Source: Xenorhabdus stockiae (GTDB lineage Bacteria; Pseudomonadota; Gammaproteobacteria; Enterobacterales; Enterobacteriaceae). From it: DNA of 64,000 nucleotides. The position numbers were made by a program, and so were the translations under genes. Numbering within the stretch: position 1 is the stretch's first letter; each line of letters starts with the position of its first letter. Below, one piece after another: positions 50,571 through 64,000 of the stretch. Where the stretch lies: contig NZ_NJAJ01000004.1 in assembly GCF_002632825.1 (NCBI RefSeq), positions 119,049 through 183,048 of the forward strand, in the 5' to 3' direction. The notes under the pieces are model-generated. The model ran no database searches, was not told the origin of the DNA, and worked only from the letters and a program-made list of their open reading frames with translations.

Positions 50571-51938
50571 ATGAGCACCAATGTCAGTATTGTCGATTTT
50601 AGCACCATTATCCATTGGCAGGCATATACACCGAAGCAGCAAAGAATGTTGCTGACCCGCCCTGCTGTCGCCGCATCTGAAGATATTACATATACGGTGA
50701 AACAGATTCTGGAAGCCGTTAAAGAGCGCGGTGATAACGTGTTACAGGAATACAGCCAGCGTTTTGACAACACAACAATTGATGCAGTCCGAGTCCCAAA
50801 AGAGGAGATTAATTCTGCAGGTAAGCACCTGACAACGGAAATCCGGCAGGCTATCCAGCAGGCAATGGATAACATTCGTCTGTTTCATGAAGCGCAAAAA
50901 CCTGTGGTAATTGAAGTAGAAACTATGCCCGGTGTGTGTTGCCAACAAATCACACGGCCAATTGATTCTGTAGGGCTCTATATTCCCGGCGGCTCTGCAC
51001 CACTGCCTTCTACGGTACTGATGCTGGGGATCCCTGCCAGCATTGCCGGGTGTCGTAAAGTAACTCTGTGTTCTCCACCACCTATTGCGAATGAAATACT
51101 CTATGCTGCGCAACTATGCGGTATCAGTGATATCTTCCAGATTGGTGGTGCTCAGGCTATTGCAGCAATGGCATTTGGCACAGAATCGGTTCCCAAAGTA
51201 GATAAAATTTTTGGTCCGGGTAACGCATGGGTGACCGAAGCTAAAAAACAGGTCAGTCAACGTATTGACGGTGCGGCCATTGATATGCCTGCTGGCCCTT
51301 CTGAAGTACTGGTGATCGCTGATAGTGGTGCCAATCCCGTATTCACAGCAGCAGATCTACTTTCACAGGCAGAACACGGGCCAGACTCGCAAGTCATACT
51401 CGTTACACCTGACGAAAACTATGCCGGGGAAGTTATCCGTGAAATTGAAAAACAGCTCCCAACCCTGCAACGCCAACAAATTGCAATACAAGCCTTACAG
51501 TCCAGCCGGATTATCGTCGCTGACGATATCGCCCAATGTGTGGCGATCAGCAATCAATATGGCCCTGAACATTTGATTATCCAGACACGGCAACCGGAAC
51601 AGCTTGTAGATAAAATTACCAGCGCCGGTTCCATTTTTCTCGGCGACTGGTCACCGGAATCTGCGGGAGATTATGCCTCCGGTACCAATCACGTTTTGCC
51701 CACTTACGGCTACACCTCTACCTACTCAAGCCTTGGGCTGGCGGACTTTTTGAAAAGAATGACCGTACAGAAGCTAACGCCACAGGGCCTGAAAAAACTG
51801 GCTCCAACCATCGAAACACTGGCACAGGCAGAGCAACTCACTGCACACAAAAATGCAGTTACATTACGCATCGCTGCCTTAAATAATCCTGATAATACAA
51901 ACAATAATGCAAACACTAGCTCTCAGGCTAAGGAGTAA
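50571..51938 (+). CDS. hisD: Histidinol dehydrogenase
   Basis: The 455-residue product exceeds E. coli HisD (434) mainly by an Asn-rich C-terminal tail of about 20 residues ([15 protein letters not shown]). Core motifs are [18 protein letters not shown] near 125, [12 protein letters not shown] near 215, AEHGPDSQV near 262 (zinc ligand His) and [10 protein letters not shown] near 328. It oxidises histidinol to histidine in two NAD-dependent steps. It is cotranscribed with hisG and hisC. Confidence 0.97.
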   Translation: MSTNVSIVDFSTIIHWQAYTPKQQRMLLTRPAVAASEDITYTVKQILEAVKERGDNVLQEYSQRFDNTTIDAVRVPKEEINSAGKHLTTEIRQAIQQAMDNIRLFHEAQKPVVIEVETMPGVCCQQITRPIDSVGLYIPGGSAPLPSTVLMLGIPASIAGCRKVTLCSPPPIANEILYAAQLCGISDIFQIGGAQAIAAMAFGTESVPKVDKIFGPGNAWVTEAKKQVSQRIDGAAIDMPAGPSEVLVIADSGANPVFTAADLLSQAEHGPDSQVILVTPDENYAGEVIREIEKQLPTLQRQQIAIQALQSSRIIVADDIAQCVAISNQYGPEHLIIQTRQPEQLVDKITSAGSIFLGDWSPESAGDYASGTNHVLPTYGYTSTYSSLGLADFLKRMTVQKLTPQGLKKLAPTIETLAQAEQLTAHKNAVTLRIAALNNPDNTNNNANTSSQAKE

Positions 51939-54112
<2,174 letters not shown>

Positions 54113-54124
54113 GAGAGAATGATG

Positions 54125-56208
<2,084 letters not shown>

Positions 56209-56215
<7 letters not shown>

Positions 56216-56868
56216 CGATATCACCATTAACATCGCAGGAAATCGAAAAATTAGACTGGGAAAAAGTCGATAACCTGATGCCCGTGATCGTGCAGCATGC
56301 TGTATCTGGTACCGTACTAATGATGGGATATATGAATAGAGAAGCCCTGAATGCAACGCTAAATTCCGGAAAAGTCACCTTCTTTTCACGTACCAAACAA
56401 CGGTTATGGATGAAAGGTGAAAGTTCTGGTCACTTTCTGGAGTTATCCGAGATTTATCCTGACTGTGACAACGATACTCTGCTTATCCTTGCCAATCCTA
56501 TCGGCCCAACCTGCCATAAAGGGACTGAAAGCTGCTTTGGCCCAGCACAAACACAATGGGGTTTTCTTTATCAATTAGAGCAATTACTGGCAAGCCGGAA
56601 AAATGCATCTCCCGATAGCTCCTATACCGCCCGCCTGTATGCCAGCGGAACAAAACGCATTGCACAAAAAGTAGGAGAAGAAGGTGTAGAAACCGCATTA
56701 GCAGCAACTGTAAATGACCGGGAAGAACTCACCAATGAAGCGGCTGATTTACTCTACCATCTGTTGGTGTTACTCCAAGATCAAAATTTAGATCTGAGCT
56801 GTATTATCCGTCAATTACAAAAAAGGCATTCAGTTAAAGATAACGCGCCCTTTTCTGCTCAGGAATAA
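56209..56868 (+). CDS. hisI: Bifunctional phosphoribosyl-AMP cyclohydrolase / phosphoribosyl-ATP pyrophosphatase
   Basis: The 219-residue product (E. coli 203) fuses two enzymes. The cyclohydrolase part (about 15-115) has [27 protein letters not shown] and the zinc cysteines in DCDNDT and [12 protein letters not shown]. The pyrophosphatase part (about 125-215) has [20 protein letters not shown] and [14 protein letters not shown]. They catalyse steps 2 and 3 of the pathway. It ends the operon and is followed by a terminator. Confidence 0.97.
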
Positions 56869-56883
56869 AGTTCAGAAAACAGA

Positions 56884-56931
56884 GCCACTTCGTTAAATGA
56901 CAGCAACCGAATAAAACGAAGTGGCATTTTA
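56884..56931. terminator. Terminator after hisI, shared with convergent yiaY
   Basis: An 11-bp perfect stem GCCACTTCGTT/AACGAAGTGGC has a 20-nt loop. ATTTTATG follows on the plus strand and TCTGTTTTC on the minus strand, so it can serve both genes. Confidence 0.75.
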
Positions 56932-56959
56932 TGACTAAGGCCTATCTCTAGCTGGATAG

Positions 56960-58111
56960 CTACATAGCCTCTTCGAAAATGGCCACAATCTCTTCATGTG
57001 ATGCCTGAATTGGGTTAGTGAACCCACAAGCATCTTTTAGTGCATTAGATGACAATACAGGCAAATCTTCCACTTTGACGTTCAATTCAGTTAATCCCGC
57101 TGGAATATTGACATCTTTTGCTAATCGGCGGATTTCCCGAATACAGGCTTCCGCGCCTTCCTGGTCAGAAACATTCTCGACATTTACTCCCATCGCAGCT
57201 GCAATATCTTTCAGGCGGGGTGCTGCAACTTTTGCATTAAAGCGCTGTACATGGGGCAACAAAACTGCATTACAGACACCATGTGGTAAATCATAGAAAC
57301 CACCCAACTGGTGAGCCATCGCGTGAACATACCCCAAAGAGGCATTATTGAATGCCATACCCGCTAAAAATTGGGCATAAGCCATATTTTCCCGTGCTTC
57401 CACATCACTGCCATTTTCAACAGCACGACGTAAATAACTGCTGATCATTTCCACCGCTTTCAACGCACAGGCATCAGTAATAGGGTTGGCCGCCGTAGAT
57501 ACATAAGCTTCAACTGCATGAGTCAGCGCATCCATCCCTGTCGCTGCGGTCAGCCCTTTCGGCATACCAATCATCAGAGAAGGGTCATTCACGGATAAAA
57601 TAGGCGTCACGTTTTTATCCACAATCGCCATTTTGATGTGGCGCTCTACGTCCGTGATAATACAAAAACGTGTCATTTCAGAAGCTGTACCTGCTGTGGT
57701 ATTGATCGCTATCAACGGCAACTGAGGTTTTGCAGAAACATCAACTCCTTCATAATCGCGGATATCTCCGCCATTTGCCGCAACCAATGCAATACCTTTA
57801 GCACAGTCATGCGGCGAACCACCCCCCAGCGAAATCACAAAATCGCAACTATGCTGATGCAAAATCTCCAACCCTTCTTCAACATTAATCGTAGTTGGGT
57901 TAGGATTCGTTCCATCATAAAGCGCACTTTTTATCCCTATATTAGTCAATAAATTCTGAACTTTCCCAACAACACCAATCTCGTTCAGTACTCGGTCAGT
58001 AACAATCAACGCCCGTTTGTAACCATAAGTTTTTGCTAACTGAATGGCCTCATTCAGACATCCTTCACCGATTTTATTCACTGGTGGGATAAAGAAAGTT
58101 GATATTGCCAT
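56960..58111 (-). CDS. yiaY: Iron-containing alcohol dehydrogenase YiaY
   Basis: The 383-residue product equals E. coli YiaY in length and matches throughout. The NAD site is [17 protein letters not shown] near 95, followed by [13 protein letters not shown] near 137. The metal-binding region is [12 protein letters not shown] near 195 and [16 protein letters not shown] near 262. It is a group III dehydrogenase, likely acting on short-chain alcohols or aldehydes; the physiological substrate is not known. In E. coli yiaY lies elsewhere, so its position between his and gnd is lineage-specific. It is divergent from yeaK. Confidence 0.93.
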   Translation of the reverse strand: MAISTFFIPPVNKIGEGCLNEAIQLAKTYGYKRALIVTDRVLNEIGVVGKVQNLLTNIGIKSALYDGTNPNPTTINVEEGLEILHQHSCDFVISLGGGSPHDCAKGIALVAANGGDIRDYEGVDVSAKPQLPLIAINTTAGTASEMTRFCIITDVERHIKMAIVDKNVTPILSVNDPSLMIGMPKGLTAATGMDALTHAVEAYVSTAANPITDACALKAVEMISSYLRRAVENGSDVEARENMAYAQFLAGMAFNNASLGYVHAMAHQLGGFYDLPHGVCNAVLLPHVQRFNAKVAAPRLKDIAAAMGVNVENVSDQEGAEACIREIRRLAKDVNIPAGLTELNVKVEDLPVLSSNALKDACGFTNPIQASHEEIVAIFEEAM

Positions 58112-58328
58112 TAGGAACTCCTTAGGTTTTACTGAGGTATCTCAAATATTGAATAAGAGAAGTGATTTATAATTTCTCACTTATCCACGTCAGTTATTTT
58201 GACTCAAATCAACCATCACAAGTGTAGGAATAAAAAATAAACGGAAATTCACTAAACTTCAAAAGGATAAAAATTTATTTAATAATCAGATGAATACAAT
58301 TAAAAATATTCAGGATCAGGAGAGCATT

Positions 58329-58838
58329 TTGTTAAAAAATGATATTTTTGAACACCTTACTACCTTACTTGATACTAACCATGCCCGTTATCGGGTGATG
58401 GAACATGCTACTGGCGGGAAATCAGAAGAAGTCGCAAAAATACGTGGGACACAGTTAGGTCAGGGGGCAAAAGCTTTAGTCTGCCATGTTAAGGGAAATA
58501 ATTATCGTCAATATATTCTGGCAATCTTACCTGCCGATCAGCAGGCTGATCTGGCAGTTCTGGCCAAGCAGGCAGGTGGCAACAGAGCATCACTGGCAAG
58601 CCCGAAAGAGGTTTCAGAATTAACTCGCTGTGTTTTTGGTGCCATTCCCCCCTTTAGTTTTCACCCTGATTTAAAGCTGATTGCCGACCCACTTTTATTC
58701 GAACGTTATGATGAATTGGCATTTAACGCTGGCAGCCTGGAACGATCAATCATTTTAAATACTGAAGATTACCGCCGTATCGCTATGCCTGAGCTAATTG
58801 CATTTCGCAAAGTGATTAATCAGCCAGACTTAACCTAG
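58329..58838 (+). CDS. yeaK: YeaK, mis-aminoacylated tRNA deacylase (YbaK/ProX family)
   Basis: The product closely matches E. coli YeaK (167 residues): IRGTQLGQGAKALVCHVKGN, ILPADQQADLAVLA, ASLASPKEVSELT and GAIPPFSFHPDLKL. A frame from ATG 58290 exists, but its upstream sequence lacks a ribosome binding site. AGGAG at 58318-58322 is 6 bases before an in-frame TTG at 58329, which gives 169 residues, so TTG is the likelier start. The family hydrolyses incorrectly charged aminoacyl-tRNAs in trans. Confidence 0.88.
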   Translation: MLKNDIFEHLTTLLDTNHARYRVMEHATGGKSEEVAKIRGTQLGQGAKALVCHVKGNNYRQYILAILPADQQADLAVLAKQAGGNRASLASPKEVSELTRCVFGAIPPFSFHPDLKLIADPLLFERYDELAFNAGSLERSIILNTEDYRRIAMPELIAFRKVINQPDLT

Positions 58839-58890
58839 GTAAAATTCACGTTCTGCTATAATTCAACCAGACAAGATGAGTAATTATCCT

Positions 58891-59019
58891 ATGAATAAAT
58901 TGTTTATTTTGATAATGCTTGGTCTGGTTATTATTACCTGCATCATATTACTGAACAATATGCTTGATGCTCATCTCGATCATTGGATGGAGCATGTTGC
59001 CCACTGGCTGTTAAAATAG
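58891..59019 (+). CDS. Hypothetical 42-residue single-pass membrane peptide
   Basis: The frame MNKLFILIMLGLVIITCIILL continues with NNMLDAHLDHWMEHVAHWLLK. One strong transmembrane segment (about 4-21) is followed by an amphipathic, His/Trp-rich tail of about 20 residues with four histidines. It lies 52 bp after yeaK on the same strand and before a strong terminator, which supports a transcribed unit. The ribosome binding site is weak (GATGAG, 13 bp upstream). I do not recognise the family. Confidence 0.5.
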   Translation: MNKLFILIMLGLVIITCIILLNNMLDAHLDHWMEHVAHWLLK

Positions 59020-59058
59020 CAATCATTTCCCTGAATTTACTACTAGGAAATTACCTGT

Positions 59059-59090
59059 AAAAAAGGTGCTGAATAGTTCAGCACCTTTTT
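59059..59090. terminator. Bidirectional terminator between the small ORF and gnd
   Basis: AAAAAGGTGCTGAA-TAG-TTCAGCACCTTTTT is symmetric with a 3-nt loop, giving T runs on both strands. It lies 40 bp after the small membrane ORF and 31 bp beyond the gnd stop. Confidence 0.9.
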
Positions 59091-59120
59091 GAATAATAAT
59101 CGTTAAATATTAACTTTCTA

Positions 59121-60527
59121 TTATTCTAACCACTCGGTATGGAATACACCTTCTTTATCAGTGCGTTTGTAGGTATGCGCACCAAAATAGTCACGCTGTG
59201 CCTGAATCAGGTTGGCTGGCAGGACTGCGGAACGGTAGCTGTCATAATAAGAGATGGCAGCAGAGAATGTTGGAGTTGGAATACCATTCTGTACGCCATA
59301 AGAAACGACATCGCGCAGAGCTTGTTGGTATTCATCAGCAATTTGTTTGAAATAAGGTGCCAGCAATAGGTTAGCAATAGCCGGATTTTCGTTGTAAGCA
59401 TCCGTGATTTTTTGCAGGAACTGAGCACGGATAATACAACCCGCACGGAAGATCTTAGCGATCTCGCCATAATTCAGATCCCAATTGTATTCATCGGAAG
59501 AGGCTTTCAGCTGTTGGAAGCCTTGCGCATAAGAAACAATTTTGCCTAAGTACAACGCACGACGGACTTTTTCAATAAATTCCGCTTTATCACCTGCAAA
59601 TGGCTGCGTTTCTGGGCCTGACAGAACTTTAGATGCGGCAACACGCTGATCTTTCAGTGAAGAAATGTAACGTGCGAAAACTGATTCAGTAATCAACGTT
59701 ACCGGAACACCCAAATCAAGAGAACTTTGGCTGGTCCATTTACCGGTTCCTTTATTGGCGGCTTCATCCAGAATGACATCAACCAGATATTTACCTTCTT
59801 CATCTTTCTTACGGAAGATATCAGCAGTAATTTCGATCAGATAACTACTCAGTTCGCCTTCATTCCAGCCACTGAATACTTCTGCCAGTTCCTGATTACT
59901 CAGGTTCAGTGAATGTTTCAGTAAAGAGTAAGCCTCAGCAATCAACTGCATATCGCCATATTCAATGCCATTGTGAACCATTTTCACATAGTGACCAGCA
60001 CCATCAGCACCAATATAAGTCACACAAGGTTCACCATCCACCTGAGCAGCAATCTCTTTCAGAATCGGCGCAACCAGCTCATAGGCTTCTTTCTGCCCAC
60101 CCGGCATAATTGAAGGGCCTTTCAATGCACCTTCTTCACCACCAGAAACCCCTGTACCGATGAAATTAAAACCTTGTGCAGATAATTCACGGTTACGGCG
60201 GATAGTATCCTGAAAATAGGTATTGCCGCCATCAATCAGAATGTCACCCTTATCCAAGTGTGGCGTCAGAGATGCAATAGTTTTATCCGTAGCTTCACCG
60301 GCCTTAACCATCAACAGGATACGACGCGGTTTTTCCAGTGAATCGACAAACTCTTCAATGGAATAACTTGGAACTAATTTTTTCCCTGGATTTTCAGCGA
60401 TAACTTCATCAGTTTTATCACTGGAGCGGTTGAAGATAGATACAGAGTAGCCACGGCTTTCAATATTCAACGCCAGATTGCGACCCATAACCGCCATACC
60501 GACAACACCGATCTGTTGTTTGGACAT
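59121..60527 (-). CDS. gnd: 6-phosphogluconate dehydrogenase, decarboxylating
   Basis: The 468-residue product equals E. coli Gnd. The NADP motif is [15 protein letters not shown] (about 7-21), the substrate-binding [18 protein letters not shown] lies near 128 and the catalytic lysine region [16 protein letters not shown] near 180. It oxidises 6-phosphogluconate to ribulose 5-phosphate and makes NADPH. gnd lies close to his in E. coli too, but upstream of it; here it is downstream and convergent. Confidence 0.97.
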   Translation of the reverse strand: MSKQQIGVVGMAVMGRNLALNIESRGYSVSIFNRSSDKTDEVIAENPGKKLVPSYSIEEFVDSLEKPRRILLMVKAGEATDKTIASLTPHLDKGDILIDGGNTYFQDTIRRNRELSAQGFNFIGTGVSGGEEGALKGPSIMPGGQKEAYELVAPILKEIAAQVDGEPCVTYIGADGAGHYVKMVHNGIEYGDMQLIAEAYSLLKHSLNLSNQELAEVFSGWNEGELSSYLIEITADIFRKKDEEGKYLVDVILDEAANKGTGKWTSQSSLDLGVPVTLITESVFARYISSLKDQRVAASKVLSGPETQPFAGDKAEFIEKVRRALYLGKIVSYAQGFQQLKASSDEYNWDLNYGEIAKIFRAGCIIRAQFLQKITDAYNENPAIANLLLAPYFKQIADEYQQALRDVVSYGVQNGIPTPTFSAAISYYDSYRSAVLPANLIQAQRDYFGAHTYKRTDKEGVFHTEWLE

Positions 60528-60805
60528 GAATAACTCCCGTCTGATAATGACTGCTATCTACCAAAATGTTGCACATGTAACAATGTTGAGTACAACAAAA
60601 TATAGTAGACAATTTGTTAATGAGATCACATGTTAACTCATGAATGGGCATTGGGGGTAGTTATTGATGCAATCGATATCGTCATACTGTTTTTTTGCTG
60701 AAAAAATTTCCAGCCGCAATAAATCATCTATTGATATTTTGACAGTCAATCCTCATTATTCAGGAGTCGGCACACGCCGTCACACTAAAAGGTAAAATAA
60801 ACTGT

Positions 60806-62386
60806 ATGGAATGGATCGCTGATCCGACGATATGGGCAGGTCTGGCCACTCTTATCGTTTTAGAAATTGTTCTGGGCATTGACAACTTAATATTTATTGC
60901 CATTCTGGCAGATAAACTACCAGAAAAGCAAAGGGATAAGGCAAGACTAACCGGCTTATCCTGTGCTCTGTTAATGCGGCTTATCCTCTTATTCAGCCTC
61001 TCCTGGCTTGTCTCCCTGACAGCGCCATTGCTGACTCTGTGGGGTCATTCATTCAGCGCCCGCGATTCAATTATGCTGATTGGGGGAATATTCCTGCTTT
61101 TTAAAGCAACAATGGAACTGAATGAACGGCTGGAAGGAAAAAATCTGCATACCAATCAACAGCGTAAAGGAGCAAGTTTCTGGGCAGTAGTTGTACAGAT
61201 TATTGTTCTGGATGCGGTTTTCTCACTGGACTCCGTGATTACTGCTGTCGGTATGGTTGATCACATTGGTATCATGATCGCTGCTGTTATTATTGCTATG
61301 ATCCTGATGATATGGGCCAGTAAACCACTGACAAAGTTTGTCAACGCTCACCCGACCATAGTGATATTGTGTCTCAGCTTCCTGTTAATGATCGGCTTCA
61401 GTCTGGTTGCAGAAGGCTTTGGTTATCGTATTCCCAAAGGCTACCTTTACGCCGCCATTGGCTTCTCTATTATAATTGAAGCACTGAATCAATTTGCACA
61501 GTTCAACCGCCGAAAATTTCTGAGTGCTTCCCGTTCATTACGTGAAAGAACGGCAGAAGCGGTTCTGCATATTTTAAATGGTAAGCGTGAAAGAGCGAAT
61601 CTGGATGATCATGCATCTAATTTGATTGCAGATCATGAAGAGCACAAAGAAGTCTTTGAACCACAGGAACGGCAAATGATTGCCCGTGTTCTTAGCCTTG
61701 CACAACGCACTGTCAGCAGCATCATGACTTCACGCCATGATGTCGTTTACCTTGATGTTCATTCACCCATGGACAAACTGGCTGTACTACTGAAACAAAA
61801 ACCGCATACCCGGATTGTGGTTACAGATGAAAAAACCAGTGATGAACCACTGGGCGTCGTGCATGTGATCGATATTCTTAATCAACAGCTTACTCATCAT
61901 CCCTTCGATTTGCGTCAGTTAGTACAGCAGCCATTAATTTTTCCTGAGTCTCTTTCCTTACTTCAGGCATTAGAGCAATTCCGTCAGGCTCAAACGCATT
62001 TTGCCTTTGTTGTTGATGAGTTCGGCTCTGTTGAAGGTATCGTTACGGTCACAGACGTAGTAGAAACGATTACAGGAAACTTACCGGTAGGTAGTGGTGA
62101 AATTGATGCCCGCCACGATATTCAGGTTACAGAAGAAGGGGACTGGATTGCTAATGGTTTTATGCCATTGGATGACTTGGTACTTTACGTTCCGCTACCG
62201 CTGGATGAGAAACGTGAATATCAGACACTGGCTGGCTTATTGATGGAGCATCTACAACATATTCCACAACTGGGCGAACAGCTAAAGATCGGTGATTATC
62301 TTTTTGAACCGATGGAAATCACTAGCCACCGCATCAATAAAGTGAAAATCACATCGCTGAAAGTGGAAAAAGAAATGGTCGAATAA
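60806..62386 (+). CDS. yegH: TerC/CBS/CorC-domain membrane protein YegH
   Basis: The 526-residue product (E. coli YegH 527) has a TerC-type membrane domain of about seven helices (1-240) with [17 protein letters not shown] near 20 and [18 protein letters not shown] near 138. Two CBS domains (about 300-420; [36 protein letters not shown]) and a CorC/HlyC-type C-terminal domain (about 440-520) follow. TerC relatives are linked to metal (Mn) export and protein metalation, but no substrate has been shown for YegH. The ATG follows AAGGT. A terminator follows. Confidence 0.94.
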   Translation: MEWIADPTIWAGLATLIVLEIVLGIDNLIFIAILADKLPEKQRDKARLTGLSCALLMRLILLFSLSWLVSLTAPLLTLWGHSFSARDSIMLIGGIFLLFKATMELNERLEGKNLHTNQQRKGASFWAVVVQIIVLDAVFSLDSVITAVGMVDHIGIMIAAVIIAMILMIWASKPLTKFVNAHPTIVILCLSFLLMIGFSLVAEGFGYRIPKGYLYAAIGFSIIIEALNQFAQFNRRKFLSASRSLRERTAEAVLHILNGKRERANLDDHASNLIADHEEHKEVFEPQERQMIARVLSLAQRTVSSIMTSRHDVVYLDVHSPMDKLAVLLKQKPHTRIVVTDEKTSDEPLGVVHVIDILNQQLTHHPFDLRQLVQQPLIFPESLSLLQALEQFRQAQTHFAFVVDEFGSVEGIVTVTDVVETITGNLPVGSGEIDARHDIQVTEEGDWIANGFMPLDDLVLYVPLPLDEKREYQTLAGLLMEHLQHIPQLGEQLKIGDYLFEPMEITSHRINKVKITSLKVEKEMVE

Positions 62387-62412
62387 TCTATTAAATAGAG
62401 ATATGACTTACT

Positions 62413-62440
62413 AAAAAACCGGCATAATGTCGGTTTTTTT
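62413..62440 (+). terminator. Rho-independent terminator of yegH
   Basis: AAAAAACCG and CGGTTTTTTT flank a 9-nt loop, 27 bp after the yegH stop. It insulates yegH from the tail-fibre gene. Confidence 0.85.
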
Positions 62441-62563
62441 AGTTCTGACAAATTTTATTATATCGATTTAATGTGAATTTTCAGATAATTAAGCCTTAAA
62501 ATCTTACGTATGCAATTGTATGTCTTACTTCATTGACTTGTCATTCATAAATATGGGGGTTAC

Positions 62564-64000
62564 ATGAGTAATAAATATTTTGCATTATTGACGGATTCAG
62601 GCGCCAATAAACTGGAAAATGCAGCAACCTCAGGAAATAAGCTTGAAATCACGCATATGGCTGTTGGTGATGGGCATTTACCAACACCTCATGCCAATCA
62701 AAGCCAATTAATAAATGAAAAGCATCGTGCAGAAATTGACCGGCTATTCATCGATCCCAATAACCCTAACCAAATTATTGTTGAGCAGATAATTCCGGAA
62801 ACTGAGGGTAACTGGTGGATCCGAGAAATAGGCCTGTTTGATGAAGATAATACGCTAATCGCTGTCGGAAACTGTGCTGCTCTGTACAAATCACAAATGC
62901 AGGAACAAACAGTTCGCATGGTTTTACCTATTGGTGATAGAAATTTAACTGGCTGGATAGCAGAACTAATTTCTGGCCTCGCCACTCGTAGTTATGTCAG
63001 AGGGAAAATTAGAGATCATGCAGAAAGTCGTAATCATCCCGATGCCACATTAAAAAATAAAGGTTTTGTCATTCTAAGTAATGCTGTAGACAGTAATAGC
63101 GAAGCTCACGCAGCTACATCCAAAGCTGTGAAATCCACCCATGAATTAGCCCAGAAAGCCTATAATTTAGCTGACCAAGTTAATGCCATGAATAAATGGG
63201 TTCCGCTAACCCGTAAGATCAACCATAAAGAGCTGGTCAATGATATCAATCTAAACGCAGCGGACGTAGATGCCTATAACAAAGCCGAGACCGATGCGCT
63301 GATTTCACCCATTCAGCAGGACGTCGCACAGGCAATGAAACTGGCAGATACCGCTAACCAAAATGCTACCAGCGCCATCAACAATGCGGAAAGCAAAGTC
63401 CCGTTAACCCGTAAAATTAATGATAAAGAGCTGGTCAATGATATCCGCCTGATCGCAGCGGACGTGGATGCCTATAACAAGACTGAAACCGATGCGCTGA
63501 TTTCACCCGTTAAGCAGGACGTCGTGCAGGCAATGAAACTGGCAGATACCGCCAATCAAAATGCCACCAGCGCCATCAACAATGCGGAAAGCAAAGTCCC
63601 GTTAACCCGTAAAATTAATGATAAAGAGCTGGTCAATGATATCCGCCTGATCGCAGCGGACGTAGATGCCTATAACAAGACTGAAACCGATGCGCTGATT
63701 TCACCCGTTAAGCAGGACGTCGTGCAGGCAATGAAACTGGCGGATACCGCCATCAAGGAGGCAGAAAACAAAGTTCCGCTAACCCGTAAGATCAACCATA
63801 AAGAGCTGGTCAATGATATCAATCTAAACGCGGCGGATGTGGATGCTTATAACAAGACTGAAACCGATGCGCTGATTTCATCCATTCAGCAGGACGTCGC
63901 ACAGGCAATGAAACTGGCAGATACCGCCAATCAAAACGCCACCAGCGCCATCAACAATGCGGAAAGCAAAGTCCCGTTAACCCGTAAAATTAATGATAAA
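62564..64000 (+). CDS. Phage-type tail fibre protein, N-terminal part (partial)
   Basis: The frame is open from ATG 62564 (GGGGGT upstream) to the window end, 479 codons with no stop, so the gene is cut by the edge. Residues 1-150 form the attachment domain of P2/Mu-type fibres (DUF3751-like): YFALLTDSGANKLENAA, ITHMAVGDGHLPTP, EGNWWIREIGLFDEDN, RMVLPIGDRNL. A short helical linker leads to tandem 66-residue repeats from residue 213, each with VPLTRKIN, KELVNDI, AADVDAYNK and ETDALIS. Such fibres recognise cell surfaces for phages or phage-tail bacteriocins. No other tail gene precedes it; upstream is core yegH. Confidence 0.88.
   Translation, partial: MSNKYFALLTDSGANKLENAATSGNKLEITHMAVGDGHLPTPHANQSQLINEKHRAEIDRLFIDPNNPNQIIVEQIIPETEGNWWIREIGLFDEDNTLIAVGNCAALYKSQMQEQTVRMVLPIGDRNLTGWIAELISGLATRSYVRGKIRDHAESRNHPDATLKNKGFVILSNAVDSNSEAHAATSKAVKSTHELAQKAYNLADQVNAMNKWVPLTRKINHKELVNDINLNAADVDAYNKAETDALISPIQQDVAQAMKLADTANQNATSAINNAESKVPLTRKINDKELVNDIRLIAADVDAYNKTETDALISPVKQDVVQAMKLADTANQNATSAINNAESKVPLTRKINDKELVNDIRLIAADVDAYNKTETDALISPVKQDVVQAMKLADTAIKEAENKVPLTRKINHKELVNDINLNAADVDAYNKTETDALISSIQQDVAQAMKLADTANQNATSAINNAESKVPLTRKINDK
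63200..64000 (+). repeat. Tandem 198-bp repeats in the tail-fibre gene
   Basis: Units begin at 63200, 63398, 63596, 63773 and 63971, each at the codon for Val of VPLTRKIN. Spacings are 198, 198, 177 and 198 bp; the third unit lacks seven codons (NQNATSA). Units alternate between two variants (NHKELVNDINLNAA and NDKELVNDIRLIAA). The array continues past the window. Confidence 0.95.

Overview
The window looks like chromosomal backbone of an enterobacterium (order Enterobacterales). Almost every core gene matches an E. coli K-12 family at nearly full length and in familiar local order (ycaI-ihfB-rpsA-cmk-aroA-serC; ycaO-focA-pflB-pflA; serS-rarA-lolA-ftsK-lrp-trxB-cydDC-aat-infA-clpAS-cspD; hisLGDCBHAFI). 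The AT-rich intergenic DNA, an ERIC-type repeat and the differences from E. coli suggest the Morganellaceae, with Photorhabdus or Xenorhabdus most likely. That genus-level placement is inference.

Layout. 1-9 kb, minus strand: the N-terminal part of a ComEC/YcaI DNA-uptake channel running off the left edge, then ihfB, rpsA, cmk, aroA, serC and a periplasmic asparaginase (ansB). 9-15 kb, plus strand: ycaO and the anaerobic formate module focA-pflB-pflA, with an FNR-like site and an extended -10 ahead of focA. 15.3-18.1 kb: an AT-rich accessory insert with a secreted endonuclease/exonuclease/phosphatase-fold protein and a BPSS1780-type membrane protein. 18-26 kb, minus strand: serS, rarA, lolA, ftsK (LexA box upstream, perfect Pro-Gln-Gln minisatellite inside) and lrp. 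26-32 kb, plus strand: trxB, cydD, cydC, aat, infA, followed by convergent clpA and clpS. 35-40 kb: cspD, lysO and the arginine ABC transporter artPIQM. 40-49 kb: rlmC, ybjN, ybjC, grxA, the sigma-E sRNA gene rybB, ybjG, sdaC, dacC, a gstB-like transferase and yeeZ. 49.4-56.9 kb: the complete histidine operon with its leader peptide and attenuator. 56.9-62.4 kb: yiaY, yeaK, a 42-residue membrane peptide, gnd and yegH. 62.5-64 kb: the first 479 codons of a phage-type tail fibre with long tandem repeats, open at the right edge.

The genes fall into coherent modules: anaerobic pyruvate/formate metabolism; cytochrome bd assembly with thioredoxin reductase; N-degron proteolysis (ClpA, ClpS, Aat); basic amino acid import and export; and histidine synthesis. 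I found no tRNA, rRNA, insertion sequence or CRISPR array. No wholly new multi-gene system is evident. The observations most worth a second look are the unannotated RybB sRNA, the FtsK minisatellite, a degenerate 15-bp repeat array upstream of lrp, the secreted EEP protein with a SKICH-like N-terminus, the small ORFs, the long sdaC leader and the repeat-built tail fibre.
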